Of a DNA stretch of 44,062 nt, positions 15,282-23,300 are shown piece after piece. The stretch is from NCBI GenBank assembly GCA_009773355.1, contig WRPG01000044.1, positions 1 to 44,062 of the forward strand, given 5' to 3'. The translations under genes were made by a program, and so were the position numbers. Source of the stretch: Limisphaerales bacterium (lineage in GTDB: Bacteria > Verrucomicrobiota > Verrucomicrobiia > Limisphaerales > SXTU01). Under the pieces are notes generated by a model. The model searched no databases. It worked only from the letters and a program-made list of their open reading frames with translations, and was not told where the DNA came from. Within the stretch, counting starts at the first letter, position 1. Each line of letters begins with the position of its first letter.

Positions 15282-15644
15282 GTGACAAGCCTCGGCGACA
15301 CATACCTGGGTGGAGCCGCCGTTCACGGAGAGGACCACCTGTGGATTGTCATCAACGAACCCGCGAAGCACGGGCACGCCGCATTGGTGGTGAACATCAG
15401 CACCCTGCGCGCGGGGGCCGAGACCACCTGTGTGCTGCAACGCGGTGAGCACGTTTTCATCCGGCACGAGAGCTACGTCCGTTACCAGTCCGCGCGCGCC
15501 GTCAAGACCTCCGACTTCGCAAGGCTCCTGCAGGCCGGTTATTTCAAGCCCCACCAACCGGCCAGCGTTGCCCTGCTGGACAAACTCCGGGCCGGCGCGC
15601 TGGCCTCGCCCTTTCTGGCCACGGAACTCAAGGCCTTGCTCTGA
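15282..15644 (+). CDS. Unknown small protein, candidate toxin partner of Panacea gene
   Basis: A soluble 120-aa protein starting at GTG 15282, 9 bp after the Panacea stop. No signal peptide or membrane segment. The N-terminal two thirds read as alternating beta strands (HLWIVINEP, AALVVNIST, TTCVLQRGEHVFI, HESYVRYQSAR) and the end is helical. A strand-rich core of this size with a conserved-looking GEHVFIRHESYV stretch recalls small SH3-barrel RNases such as MazF/PemK, but no diagnostic residue can be matched, so no fold is claimed. Position and size make it the obvious toxin candidate. It could instead be an unrelated conserved protein that travels with the Panacea gene. Confidence 0.75.
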   Translation: MTSLGDTYLGGAAVHGEDHLWIVINEPAKHGHAALVVNISTLRAGAETTCVLQRGEHVFIRHESYVRYQSARAVKTSDFARLLQAGYFKPHQPASVALLDKLRAGALASPFLATELKALL

Positions 15645-15696
15645 ACTCACCTCCATGCCCTCAACTGTGTCGCCCCTCTCCATCCCATCCAACCTG

Positions 15697-16485
15697 ATGA
15701 AACTCCGGCCCATCCTCGCCGCCCTCCTCGCCCTGACGTTGCCTCTGCCCGCCGCCGATGCGCCGAAGCAGCCCGTGCTGCTCTACTGCCGGCACTTCAA
15801 CGCCGTCGGCGAGACGCGCTACCTGCCGGACGGCACGTTCAAGGAAATCCTCACCAAGCTGCGCGGCGAGTTCGAGGTGCGCGTGAACAGCGACCCGCTC
15901 ACGGCGAAGTCGCTGGCCGGCGTCAACGTCCTGCTCATCGCCAATCCGAGCGACAAGGCAGTCGGCCAGAACCCGCCGCCACCCCATGTCTCCGCACAGG
16001 ACGTGGCGACCTTGGGCAAGTTCGTCGAGCAGGGCGGCGGCCTCATCGTGCTCGGCAACCAGGAGAACCACAACCTGGAGTTCACCGACTTGAACCAACT
16101 GCTCGCGCGCTTCGGCCTCCAGTTCGTCGAGAAGTTCACCGACATGAAGGCCGTCGTGGTGCCGAAGAACACGCCGGTGATTGGCGGGTTGAACTGGGCT
16201 TACTACGCCGGCAACCAGGTCGTCCTCACGCCGGGCCACGCAGCGAAGCCGCGCGCACTGGTCAGCAACGACGTGTCTGTCCAGCCGCTCAACGGCGCGC
16301 GCAACGAGCCGGGCTGTCTCCTCGCCGTCGCCGAGCCGGGCCGGGGCCGCGTGGTCGTCGCCACCGACGCCGGCTGGATCACGGACGACGCGCTCTCCGG
16401 CAAGGGCGTGGGCAGGGTGTCCATCAAGCCGCAGGACAACTGGGAGATCATGCGCCGCCTCACCCGCTGGGCGGCGGGACGCTGA
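15697..16485 (+). CDS. Secreted GATase-like/DUF4350-like protein
   Basis: A 262-aa exported protein. The start at 15697 (MKLRPILAALLALTLPLPAADA) gives a typical signal peptide; the frame extends upstream but adds only non-signal sequence. The mature part looks like a Rossmann-type class I glutamine-amidotransferase-like fold of the kind found in ThuA and DUF4350 proteins: VNVLLIANPSD, then a helix (VATLGKFVEQGGGLIVLGNQ) and a late strand with GRGRVVVATDAGWITDDAL. No Cys-His catalytic pair is apparent, so it is probably a binding domain and not an enzyme. Planctomycete/verrucomicrobial proteins of this type are common near sugar-related genes. It stands between the Panacea pair and a convergent membrane protein gene. 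Confidence 0.7.
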   Translation: MKLRPILAALLALTLPLPAADAPKQPVLLYCRHFNAVGETRYLPDGTFKEILTKLRGEFEVRVNSDPLTAKSLAGVNVLLIANPSDKAVGQNPPPPHVSAQDVATLGKFVEQGGGLIVLGNQENHNLEFTDLNQLLARFGLQFVEKFTDMKAVVVPKNTPVIGGLNWAYYAGNQVVLTPGHAAKPRALVSNDVSVQPLNGARNEPGCLLAVAEPGRGRVVVATDAGWITDDALSGKGVGRVSIKPQDNWEIMRRLTRWAAGR

Positions 16486-16509
16486 ACGGCGCCTCGCTTC
16501 CGCAAACGC

Positions 16510-16522
16510 GCCGCTTGGCGGC
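16510..16522. terminator. Hairpin between convergent genes, possible bidirectional terminator
   Basis: GCCGC-TTG-GCGGC forms a 5-bp perfect stem in the 43-bp gap between the plus-strand gene ending at 16485 and the minus-strand gene ending at 16529. There is no clear T-run, so efficiency is uncertain. Confidence 0.35.
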
Positions 16523-16528
16523 AGCCGA

Positions 16529-17203
16529 TTACGCCTCGGCGCGGGGCCACCACTTCTTCAGCGCGAGATGGGTCGGGAAGTAGAGCAGCGCGGGCAGGCC
16601 GGCCATCAGGGTTGCGAGCCAGGCCAGCGGCGGCATCCACGTCTGCGCTGCGTCGTCGCTCATGCCGTGGACGTAGTTGATGTTCACCGGCTCGGCACCC
16701 GCATCCGGCGTCGGCGCGGGCATGAAGCAGTAGCAGAACAGCACGAGCATCCATGCGAGCGCCCACCAGGCGGAGAAGGCGCGCCTGTCATAACCGAGCC
16801 GCCGCACCAGGAAGAGCAGCAGGAAGGGCAGCCAGCCGTGGAAGAGCGACAGCCCGCGCAGGAAGAGCGAGCGGCGCTCATCAAACATGTAAGCCGTCAT
16901 GCCCAGCAGCTTCACCCCACACAGGCCCGCTGCGAAGTCCAGCACCCAGACCAGTTGCGGCAGCACGATGCCCACCGCCGCCATGCTGGCGAGCAGCGCG
17001 CTCTCCGTCCACACGGCGGCCAGCGTGAGGAACAGCGCCACGTCGCAGAAGTAGAGGAAGTTCGTCGGGCCGTAATTGGTCCAATAGACCGGCACGAGCA
17101 CGGCCATGAAGGCGGTGAAGCCGAGCTTCACTGCCAGCGGCAGGCGGCGCGGGGCGGTGGGGGTTTCGAGGTCGGATGCGAGGGGCAGTGACATGTTGTT
17201 CAT
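16529..17203 (-). CDS. Multi-pass membrane protein of unknown function
   Basis: 224 aa with about six to seven hydrophobic segments: VKLGFTAFMAVLVPVYW, FLYFCDVALFLTLAAVW, LLASMAAVGIVLPQLVWVLDF, FHGWLPFLLLFLVRRLG, AWWALAWMLVLFCYCFM and LAWLATLMAGLPALLYF. The start at 17203 (MNNMSLPLAS) is preferred; a frame to 17311 adds 36 non-membrane residues overlapping the gap. The loop DERRSLFLRGLSLFHGWLP and the loop EPVNINYVHGMSDDAAQ look like conserved features of a planctomycete/verrucomicrobial membrane-protein group, but no function is known to me. It lies 112 bp downstream of the lactate permease on the same strand. Confidence 0.75.
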   Translation of the reverse strand: MNNMSLPLASDLETPTAPRRLPLAVKLGFTAFMAVLVPVYWTNYGPTNFLYFCDVALFLTLAAVWTESALLASMAAVGIVLPQLVWVLDFAAGLCGVKLLGMTAYMFDERRSLFLRGLSLFHGWLPFLLLFLVRRLGYDRRAFSAWWALAWMLVLFCYCFMPAPTPDAGAEPVNINYVHGMSDDAAQTWMPPLAWLATLMAGLPALLYFPTHLALKKWWPRAEA

Positions 17204-17315
17204 AGCTAAACAATCAGGTTTTGATTTGCGGGAGCATGGATAGCCGGGGCGGGCGCGCGGGGGGTAATCGAAAAACCCCGATGGACGGATTGAGGAAACG
17301 CGGCGGAGCACCGGC

Positions 17316-19034
17316 TCACTTCACCACCATGCCCGTGAACGGCGGGACGTAGGCTTGCAGGTAGACGAGGATGCCCACCAGCGCCGCGAGCGCGATGGAG
17401 TGGAAGAAGACGTAGCGCAGGATGCTGCCCTCGTGGCCATACCAGTTCGTCGCCGTGCTCGCCACGACGATGCTCTGCGCGTCCACCATCTTGCCCATCA
17501 CGCCGCCGGAGCTGTTGGCCGCGCACATGAGCACGGGCGCGATGCCGGTCTGCTCGGCGGTGATGCGTTGCAGGCTGCCGAAGAGGACGTTGCTTGCCGT
17601 GTCGCTGCCGGTGAGCGCCACGCCCAGCCAGCCCAGCAGCGTGCCGAAGAAGGGATACAGCGCGCCCGTCTGCGCGAGCGCGAGTCCGAGCGTGGCGTCG
17701 GTGCCGGAATACTTGGTCACGTAGCCGACCGCGAGCATCCCGGCGATGGTGATGAGCGAGAAGCGGACGGCCCACAGTGTGCGGCGATAGACACGCGCCA
17801 GCTCCGCGAGCGAGAAGCCCATGTAAAGTCCGGCGAGGATGGCCGCGACGAGGATGCCGGTGCCGGTGGCGGAGAGCCAGTTGAGCTTGAACACGGCTTC
17901 CTCCGGCTTGGTGGGCTTCTCCGGCGTGGGCTTGGGCACGACGGGGAAGGTGCGGACGGTGGCGTTGTGCAGGCGGGGCATTTCAAACTTCGGCGCGGAG
18001 AGCGCGTCGAGCTGCTGCTTCACCTGCGGCACGCCCCAGATGAACACGAGCACGCTCAGGAGAATCCACGGCACCCACGCGCGGCGGATGAGTTCGGGTG
18101 GGTGGGGCGAGCGTCCCCGCGAGCCGTCGGCATCGCTGGGGGACTCCGTGGCAAGGCTCGCGGGGACGCTCGCCCCACCGGCGGCGGCTTGCGCCTCATT
18201 GACGGGCTTCCACCCGTCCGTTGGCTTCCAGACTTTTAGCAGCCCGATGACCGCGGCCATCGAGCAGATGGCCGCGACGATGTCCACCAGCCACGGGCCG
18301 TGGAAGTTCGAGACGAGGAATTGCGGGATGGCAAAACTCACGCCTGCGGTCAGCGCCGCCGGCCACACGCCGAGCATTCCGCGCCAGCCGGCATAAGCCC
18401 ACACGACCCAGAACGGCACCACGAGCGAGAAGAACGGCAGTTGCCGGCCGACCATCGCCGAGAGCGCGTGCAGGTCCAGCCCCGTCACGCCCGCGAGCGC
18501 GATGATGGGCGTGCCCAGCGCGCCGTAGGCGACGGGAGCGGTGTTCGCGATGAGCGAGAGGCCGGCGGCTTGCAGCGGCTTGAAGCCAAGCTGCATCAGG
18601 ATGGCCGCCGTCACCGCCACCGGCGTGCCGAAGCCCGCCGCGCCCTCGAAGAACGCGCCGAAGCTGAACGCGATCAGCACGAGTTGCACGCGCGGGTCGG
18701 GCGCGAGGTTCGCCAGGCTCCCGCGCAGCACGGCGAAGAGGCCTTTGTCCACCGTGAGCTGGTAGAGGAAAATCAGGTTCAGGATGATCCAGCCGATGGG
18801 AAACAAGCCGTAAGCCGCGCCGTAGCCCGCCGTCGCGAGCGCGGCATCCACTGGCATGTGAAACGCGAACAGCGCCACCGCCAGCGCGACGCCGAGACCG
18901 AGCAGGGCCGCGAGGTGAATCTTGATCTCCAGCCACGCGATGGCTCCGAGCAGCACCACCACCGGCAGCGCGGCAACGAGCGTGGAGAGGAAAGTGTTGC
19001 CCAGCGGGTCGTAATTTTGAGGCCAAGGTTGCAT
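17316..19034 (-). CDS. lldP: L-lactate permease (LctP family)
   Basis: A 572-aa inner-membrane permease with at least twelve hydrophobic segments. LctP proteins import lactate, and often glycolate, with protons. The start at 19034 (MQPWPQNYDPLGN) matches the family's usual beginning; an upstream ATG at 19070 adds 12 residues. Family marks include SFGAFFEGAAGFGTPVAV, NTAPVAYGALGTPII and, near the end, GSDTASNVLFGSLQ and CAANSSGGVMGKM. The cytoplasmic loop after about residue 280 contains a translated palindromic element (residues 286-312). A TGTCGGTCAT palindrome lies about 70-105 bp upstream, between this gene and a divergent AraC-type regulator, and may control it. No lactate dehydrogenase gene is adjacent. 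Confidence 0.93.
   Translation of the reverse strand: MQPWPQNYDPLGNTFLSTLVAALPVVVLLGAIAWLEIKIHLAALLGLGVALAVALFAFHMPVDAALATAGYGAAYGLFPIGWIILNLIFLYQLTVDKGLFAVLRGSLANLAPDPRVQLVLIAFSFGAFFEGAAGFGTPVAVTAAILMQLGFKPLQAAGLSLIANTAPVAYGALGTPIIALAGVTGLDLHALSAMVGRQLPFFSLVVPFWVVWAYAGWRGMLGVWPAALTAGVSFAIPQFLVSNFHGPWLVDIVAAICSMAAVIGLLKVWKPTDGWKPVNEAQAAAGGASVPASLATESPSDADGSRGRSPHPPELIRRAWVPWILLSVLVFIWGVPQVKQQLDALSAPKFEMPRLHNATVRTFPVVPKPTPEKPTKPEEAVFKLNWLSATGTGILVAAILAGLYMGFSLAELARVYRRTLWAVRFSLITIAGMLAVGYVTKYSGTDATLGLALAQTGALYPFFGTLLGWLGVALTGSDTASNVLFGSLQRITAEQTGIAPVLMCAANSSGGVMGKMVDAQSIVVASTATNWYGHEGSILRYVFFHSIALAALVGILVYLQAYVPPFTGMVVK
18101..18179. repeat. Perfect 25-bp inverted repeat in-frame within the lactate permease gene
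   Basis: Arm 18101-18125 (starts GGTGGGGCGAGCG) and arm 18155-18179 (ends CGCTCGCCCCACC) are exact reverse complements over 25 bp, with a 29-bp centre. The whole element is translated as an Ala/Ser/Pro-rich loop in a cytoplasmic segment of the permease. It differs in sequence from the GGAG-type elements but is similar in size and layout. Confidence 0.9.
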
Positions 19035-19106
19035 CGGTGTCGCGCCGAGGAGACGGGAGCGCCGCGCCAAAGTCCAGCCCGCAGCCGATGTGGGATGTTG
19101 CGTGCT

Positions 19107-19140
19107 TGTCGGTCATATGACCGACACGCCTGTCGGTCAT
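19107..19140. promoter_or_regulatory. Candidate operator: three TGTCGGTCAT half-sites
   Basis: Positions 19107-19126 are a perfect 20-bp palindrome made of TGTCGGTCAT and its complement; a third half-site follows at 19131-19140 after a 4-bp gap. Two overlapping inverted-repeat dimers are therefore possible. The site lies in the 193-bp divergent region between the permease (start 19034) and the AraC-type gene (start 19228). Length and symmetry suit a dimeric repressor such as a TetR-type protein. A small hairpin, TGAGCT-GAC-AGCTCA, follows at 19190-19204. Confidence 0.6.
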
Positions 19141-19227
19141 AAAACATCTGGGCGGAACCGGAGGCATCGCTGACGCTCAGACCGGATTTTGAGCTGACAG
19201 CTCACCGTTTCCAGCGGGGTTCGAACC

Positions 19228-19614
19228 ATGGCGCGCCAATCACAATCGAAGGACACGACGGCACCGGCCCGTTGGACGAGCCTGGCGGTGGCATCCGGTT
19301 ACGACGTGCAAACGGCGGCCAGCGCCGAGCGGATGTCACGCCGTCAGTTGCACCGGTTGTGCCGGCGCGAGCTGGGGGTGAGTGTGAAAGAGTGGTTCCG
19401 CATGCAACGCGTCGAGGCCGGCCGGCGCTGGCTGCTGGCGACGCGCTCGGTCAAGCGGGCCGCCTGGGAGGCCGGCTTCCGGCAGGTTTCCCATTTCAGC
19501 CGTGAGTTCAAGCGGGTGCAGGGCCTCACGCCCACCGAGTTCATCCTGCGGCACGGCGGCGAGTCCCCGCCAGTGGACCTCAAGCCGCACCCGGACGATG
19601 TCCTCCACAGATAA
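19228..19614 (+). CDS. AraC-type DNA-binding domain protein
   Basis: A 128-aa protein that consists almost entirely of an AraC/XylS DNA-binding domain. The first helix-turn-helix is about residues 15-60 (SLAVASGYDVQTAASAERMSRRQLHRLCRREL); the second is about 75-112 and carries the family signature AAWEAGFRQVSHFSREFKRVQGLTPTEF. No ligand-binding domain precedes it, so it is either a minimal regulator or one that answers to another signal. It is transcribed away from the lactate permease across a shared region with a strong palindrome, and sits 77 bp before a lipoprotein gene. It could regulate either side, and neither is proven. Confidence 0.85.
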   Translation: MARQSQSKDTTAPARWTSLAVASGYDVQTAASAERMSRRQLHRLCRRELGVSVKEWFRMQRVEAGRRWLLATRSVKRAAWEAGFRQVSHFSREFKRVQGLTPTEFILRHGGESPPVDLKPHPDDVLHR

Positions 19615-19691
19615 CACTCTGCCGTTGCCCCGGACGGCAGCGGTGGCTCCAATGTCCGCAGTCTGTCCCTTCACCACCGCCCCTCCCAACC

Positions 19692-20357
19692 ATGAAACGC
19701 ACTTCCCCGCGACCCACTTGGACCCATGCCGCCATCTGGCTGCTGCCCACGTTGGCCATCGGTTTGTTATCCGGCTGCGCCACGCCCTATCAGACCGCAG
19801 GTTTGGTGGTGGGTGGCGTGACTGGCGTGGGCGCACGCGTGCCCACGCCGGAGATGGAGCAGATATACTACCTCGGGGTCTTTGACCCGACTGAGCAGGT
19901 GCCACCCTCGATCTACCGCATCACCGTGCGCGGCCAGGCCAGCATCCTGAACCGGCACAAATTCGCCTCCGGCTGGGTGCCCGCCGGATTGATTGATTCC
20001 CTGGGTGGCGGCCTGAGCATGGACATGGCGGGCGGGAGCGGGGTCCAATACACGGCTGGCGACACAAACTTGCACGCCAAGGATTTCAAGGTTGGGCGGC
20101 GGCTCAAGCTGTTCGGCCCGGAGGGCTTTCGTGAGGCCCCGGCGAACCACCGGCTGGTCATCGTGATGGGTTCCAGCCCAGACGCCTACTTCCAGGCGGT
20201 GGACGAGGCGCTGGGCACCCTGAGCACCCACTCGGTGTCGCAGAGCAACAGCACCGTCCTCACCCGGCTGATCGAGGAGTTCGCCCGCACACGGGAATCC
20301 CGGAACAAGCTCCTGCAACTCCAGCTCGACGCCGCCAGCGCCCTGCAACCCAAGTAA
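19692..20357 (+). CDS. Lipoprotein of unknown function (221 aa)
   Basis: The N-terminus has a basic n-region, a hydrophobic core and lipobox LLSGC with the modified Cys near residue 30, so it should be a lipid-anchored envelope protein. The mature part has a glycine-rich stretch after the lipid anchor (AGLVVGGVTGVGARV), a beta-rich middle and a helical end (LTRLIEEFARTRESRNKLLQLQLD). No family is recognised; TssJ-type and similar secretion lipoproteins were considered without a match. It is the first gene of a tight four-gene cassette; only 9 bp separate it from the next lipoprotein gene. Confidence 0.8.
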   Translation: MKRTSPRPTWTHAAIWLLPTLAIGLLSGCATPYQTAGLVVGGVTGVGARVPTPEMEQIYYLGVFDPTEQVPPSIYRITVRGQASILNRHKFASGWVPAGLIDSLGGGLSMDMAGGSGVQYTAGDTNLHAKDFKVGRRLKLFGPEGFREAPANHRLVIVMGSSPDAYFQAVDEALGTLSTHSVSQSNSTVLTRLIEEFARTRESRNKLLQLQLDAASALQPK

Positions 20358-20366
20358 TTCCCTGCC

Positions 20367-23300
20367 ATGAAAAAACCCGTTCAAATGTTCGTCGCCACCG
20401 CCCTGCTGGCGGGCGTCGCCGGCTGCGCCGTGCTCACCGTGGATGTGGATGTCTACACCGGCCCGTTGGCCAACACGCACGAAGTGCAGGCCGAGCAGGT
20501 CATCAGCCTCGCGATGGGGGCCAAGCCGCTGCTGGTGCAGCTTCGGGACCACTTGGAGGTATCGAGCCGCTCTGCCTATGCGCTGAAGACTGGGCGGGCC
20601 TTCGACATGACCCAGCGAAGCTATGGCTATTACTACGAGTTGAACGAACTGCGAAGCAATGAGTGGTATCGGGCGGGATTTTTCTCTCCCCAGTTCGGAA
20701 CGGATCTCCGGCTAAAGTCTGTTCATGCCATCCGAGTCAACGAAGTGCTGGGGCTTTACAACGACCGGACGCCGGAGATGCTCGCACCGCTCATAGAAGC
20801 GGGCAGGCGGGCACTGGAGAAGTATTCGGCTGCCGCCGGAATTTTTCAGGGGAGCGCGTTTGCAGATGGCCAGGAGGAGAAGTTGTGGCAGGAGGTGCTG
20901 GCCGGAGCCAGCCAGCCAAAGGACCCACGATGGCTGGCCTTGAAGCCTTGGCTGGTGTCAACGAACGCACGGCGGTCGGAAAAGGAATTTGGCGAACTCG
21001 TCGGACGGTTGATTCGCGGCAGCAGCGAGCGCTTCACCACAGACAGGAACATCTCCACCACCTCCTTGTGCGCTTACCTGTTGTCAGCCGGGCGGATTTC
21101 TTCGCTGGACGCGTCACCCATCGAAACGCTCGCGGCCCATCTTGGGTTCCGGTCAGACAAGTCAGGGACGGCGGCAAAAGCGACCTTTGTGAAGCATACG
21201 CAACGGGTGTGCCAGGCCTTCCTGGATGCGCGCGCTGCCCGGCATGATTTGTTCAGGACTGCGTTGATGGGGATCGCTGTCAGTCAGGAACACCATTTCG
21301 TAAGCGACAGGGAACGCGCGTCGGTTCGAGAGGCGGCGGCGGACGTGGCCTCGCGAGCCGTCAGCGCCAGCGTGCTGAAACGAGCGCTTGCCCGGGAGGG
21401 ATCGTTGACCAGCGGGTTGCGAACCCTGCTGGTGGCGTTGGATTCCGACCTTGAAGCCGGACGGAAGCACCTGGCCATCCAGCTTGCCAATGACCCAGCG
21501 CTGCATGCGCAATTGCTTGCACTGGATGCGCGTGACCTGGCTGCCGGCTACGCCTATGGGCTGGGAGGAGGACCGACATCAAACGAGGAGTTGCTCGCCC
21601 CGGCCGACCTTCAGGAAGGAGTGGCCGCCTTCGCGGCGGCGGCGGACAGCGCCTTGGGAGGGGGGCGGCTTCAGCCTGGGCTGGAGCGAACCATCGAGCA
21701 GTATCTTCAGGCAGCCAAAGAACTTCCCGGCAAATCGTTTGCTCAACGCATGGAACTGCCTCAATTCGCCGGGTTGATGGATGCGCTCGTCGCCTTCGGC
21801 CAGAAGGTGGTCACGCTGGGCAACACCTCCACCCTCTTGGACAGTGGCTCCTCCGAATCGGTCAAGAAATATGTCCATGTGCTCCAATACGTCGGCAACA
21901 CCATCCTCGTTCACGTGGATGAGTTGAAGCAGCGCGCCGCCCACCAGGACAAACTCACGCGCCGCACCGGCTGGGCGGCGGACGCCGTGCGCACCGCCGG
22001 CTTCACGAACCAACTGAGGAACAACTGGGTGGGTTCGACCTGGACCAACGGCTTCAACGCCAAGGACGCCATTGAGCAGCTCACCCTCGCGCTCCGCACG
22101 GAGCACGCGCATCTGCTCTACCAAGGCGCGGGGCCGGTCAAGGCCACCGCCATCACCTCGGGCACCGTGCTGTTCTCCCAACCGCCGACGAACCCGGTGG
22201 TCCTCACCAACCTGCTCTCCCTCGGCGTCTCCGCCCTCACCAACACCAGTTCCGCGCGGCTGGGGACGGATGCCGCCACGGCCGCCACCGCGCAGCCCCC
22301 GCCCAAGCCGCCCACCCTCGGCGAATTGGCGGCGGCGGAGATTGACTTGAGCCGTGCCCGCGCCGACGAGCAGCGTGCCGACCTCATCGCCACGGAAAAA
22401 CGCTCCGCCCACGAGGCGGCCCACCAAAAGCTCCAGACCTTTCTCAAGGACACCAAACGCGAACAGGCTGACAAGGACGCCCGGCGCAGGCTGGAGGAGG
22501 CAAAACAAAAGCTGGCCGAATTGCAGACCCATTTCAACGAGTGGCAGACCGCATGGAGGAAGGCCGCTGCCGCGCTCACCAACGCGGAGGGCCAGTTGAG
22601 CGCCGCCACCAAGGCGCTGGCGGAATCCGAGGCCGCGTTCAGGGCGGCCATCGCCCTGTGCACCAACACGGCCACCGCCTATCAGCAGATTGAGAAGAAG
22701 AACAGCCCGGAGGCCAGGCAGGCGGCGGAAGCCATGCACAAGGCCACCGAAGCCGGCAAGGTCGCCAAGGCCCGGCACGCTGCCGCGCAGAGCGCGGAGG
22801 CGAAGGCAAAGACTCAACTGGAGATGGCCGCGAAGCACTTGGCCGCCGCGGTGTCCAAACTGAACACCGCCGCCGCCGCCCGGAACCTTGCCCAGAAGGA
22901 AGCGGTCGAACGACAGACCGCTGCCAATGCGGCCAAACAGGCGCTCGAGACCGCGCGGAAGGACGCCACCGACCTGGCGGAAGCCGCCAAGAACGCGGCG
23001 AAGTCGCTTTCCGCCGCCGAGTCCGAGCAGAAGTTGACGCGAACGCGCCGGGAAACCGCCGAAGCCCGGCTCGCCAAAGCCAAGGCCGCCGCACTGGCCG
23101 CCGTCCAAGCGGGCACTCAGCCAGCGGCGGCCGACACAGCCACCAGTTTTGCCCTGTCCGTCACGAACCAAATCATCGCTCCGGGGCCGCATGAGAAGCT
23201 CAAACAGGCCATCGAGGCCGTCACTGAGATTCGCGAGGACATGATTTACCTCCGGCCCGCCGCCGCCTATCTGCGCAGCAGCTTCCCCGCCTCCACCGCC

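Noticed and set aside
19213-19227. GGTTCGAACC, resembling a tRNA T-loop
   Set aside because: No acceptor stem, anticodon arm or D-arm can be drawn around it; it directly precedes the AraC-type start codon.
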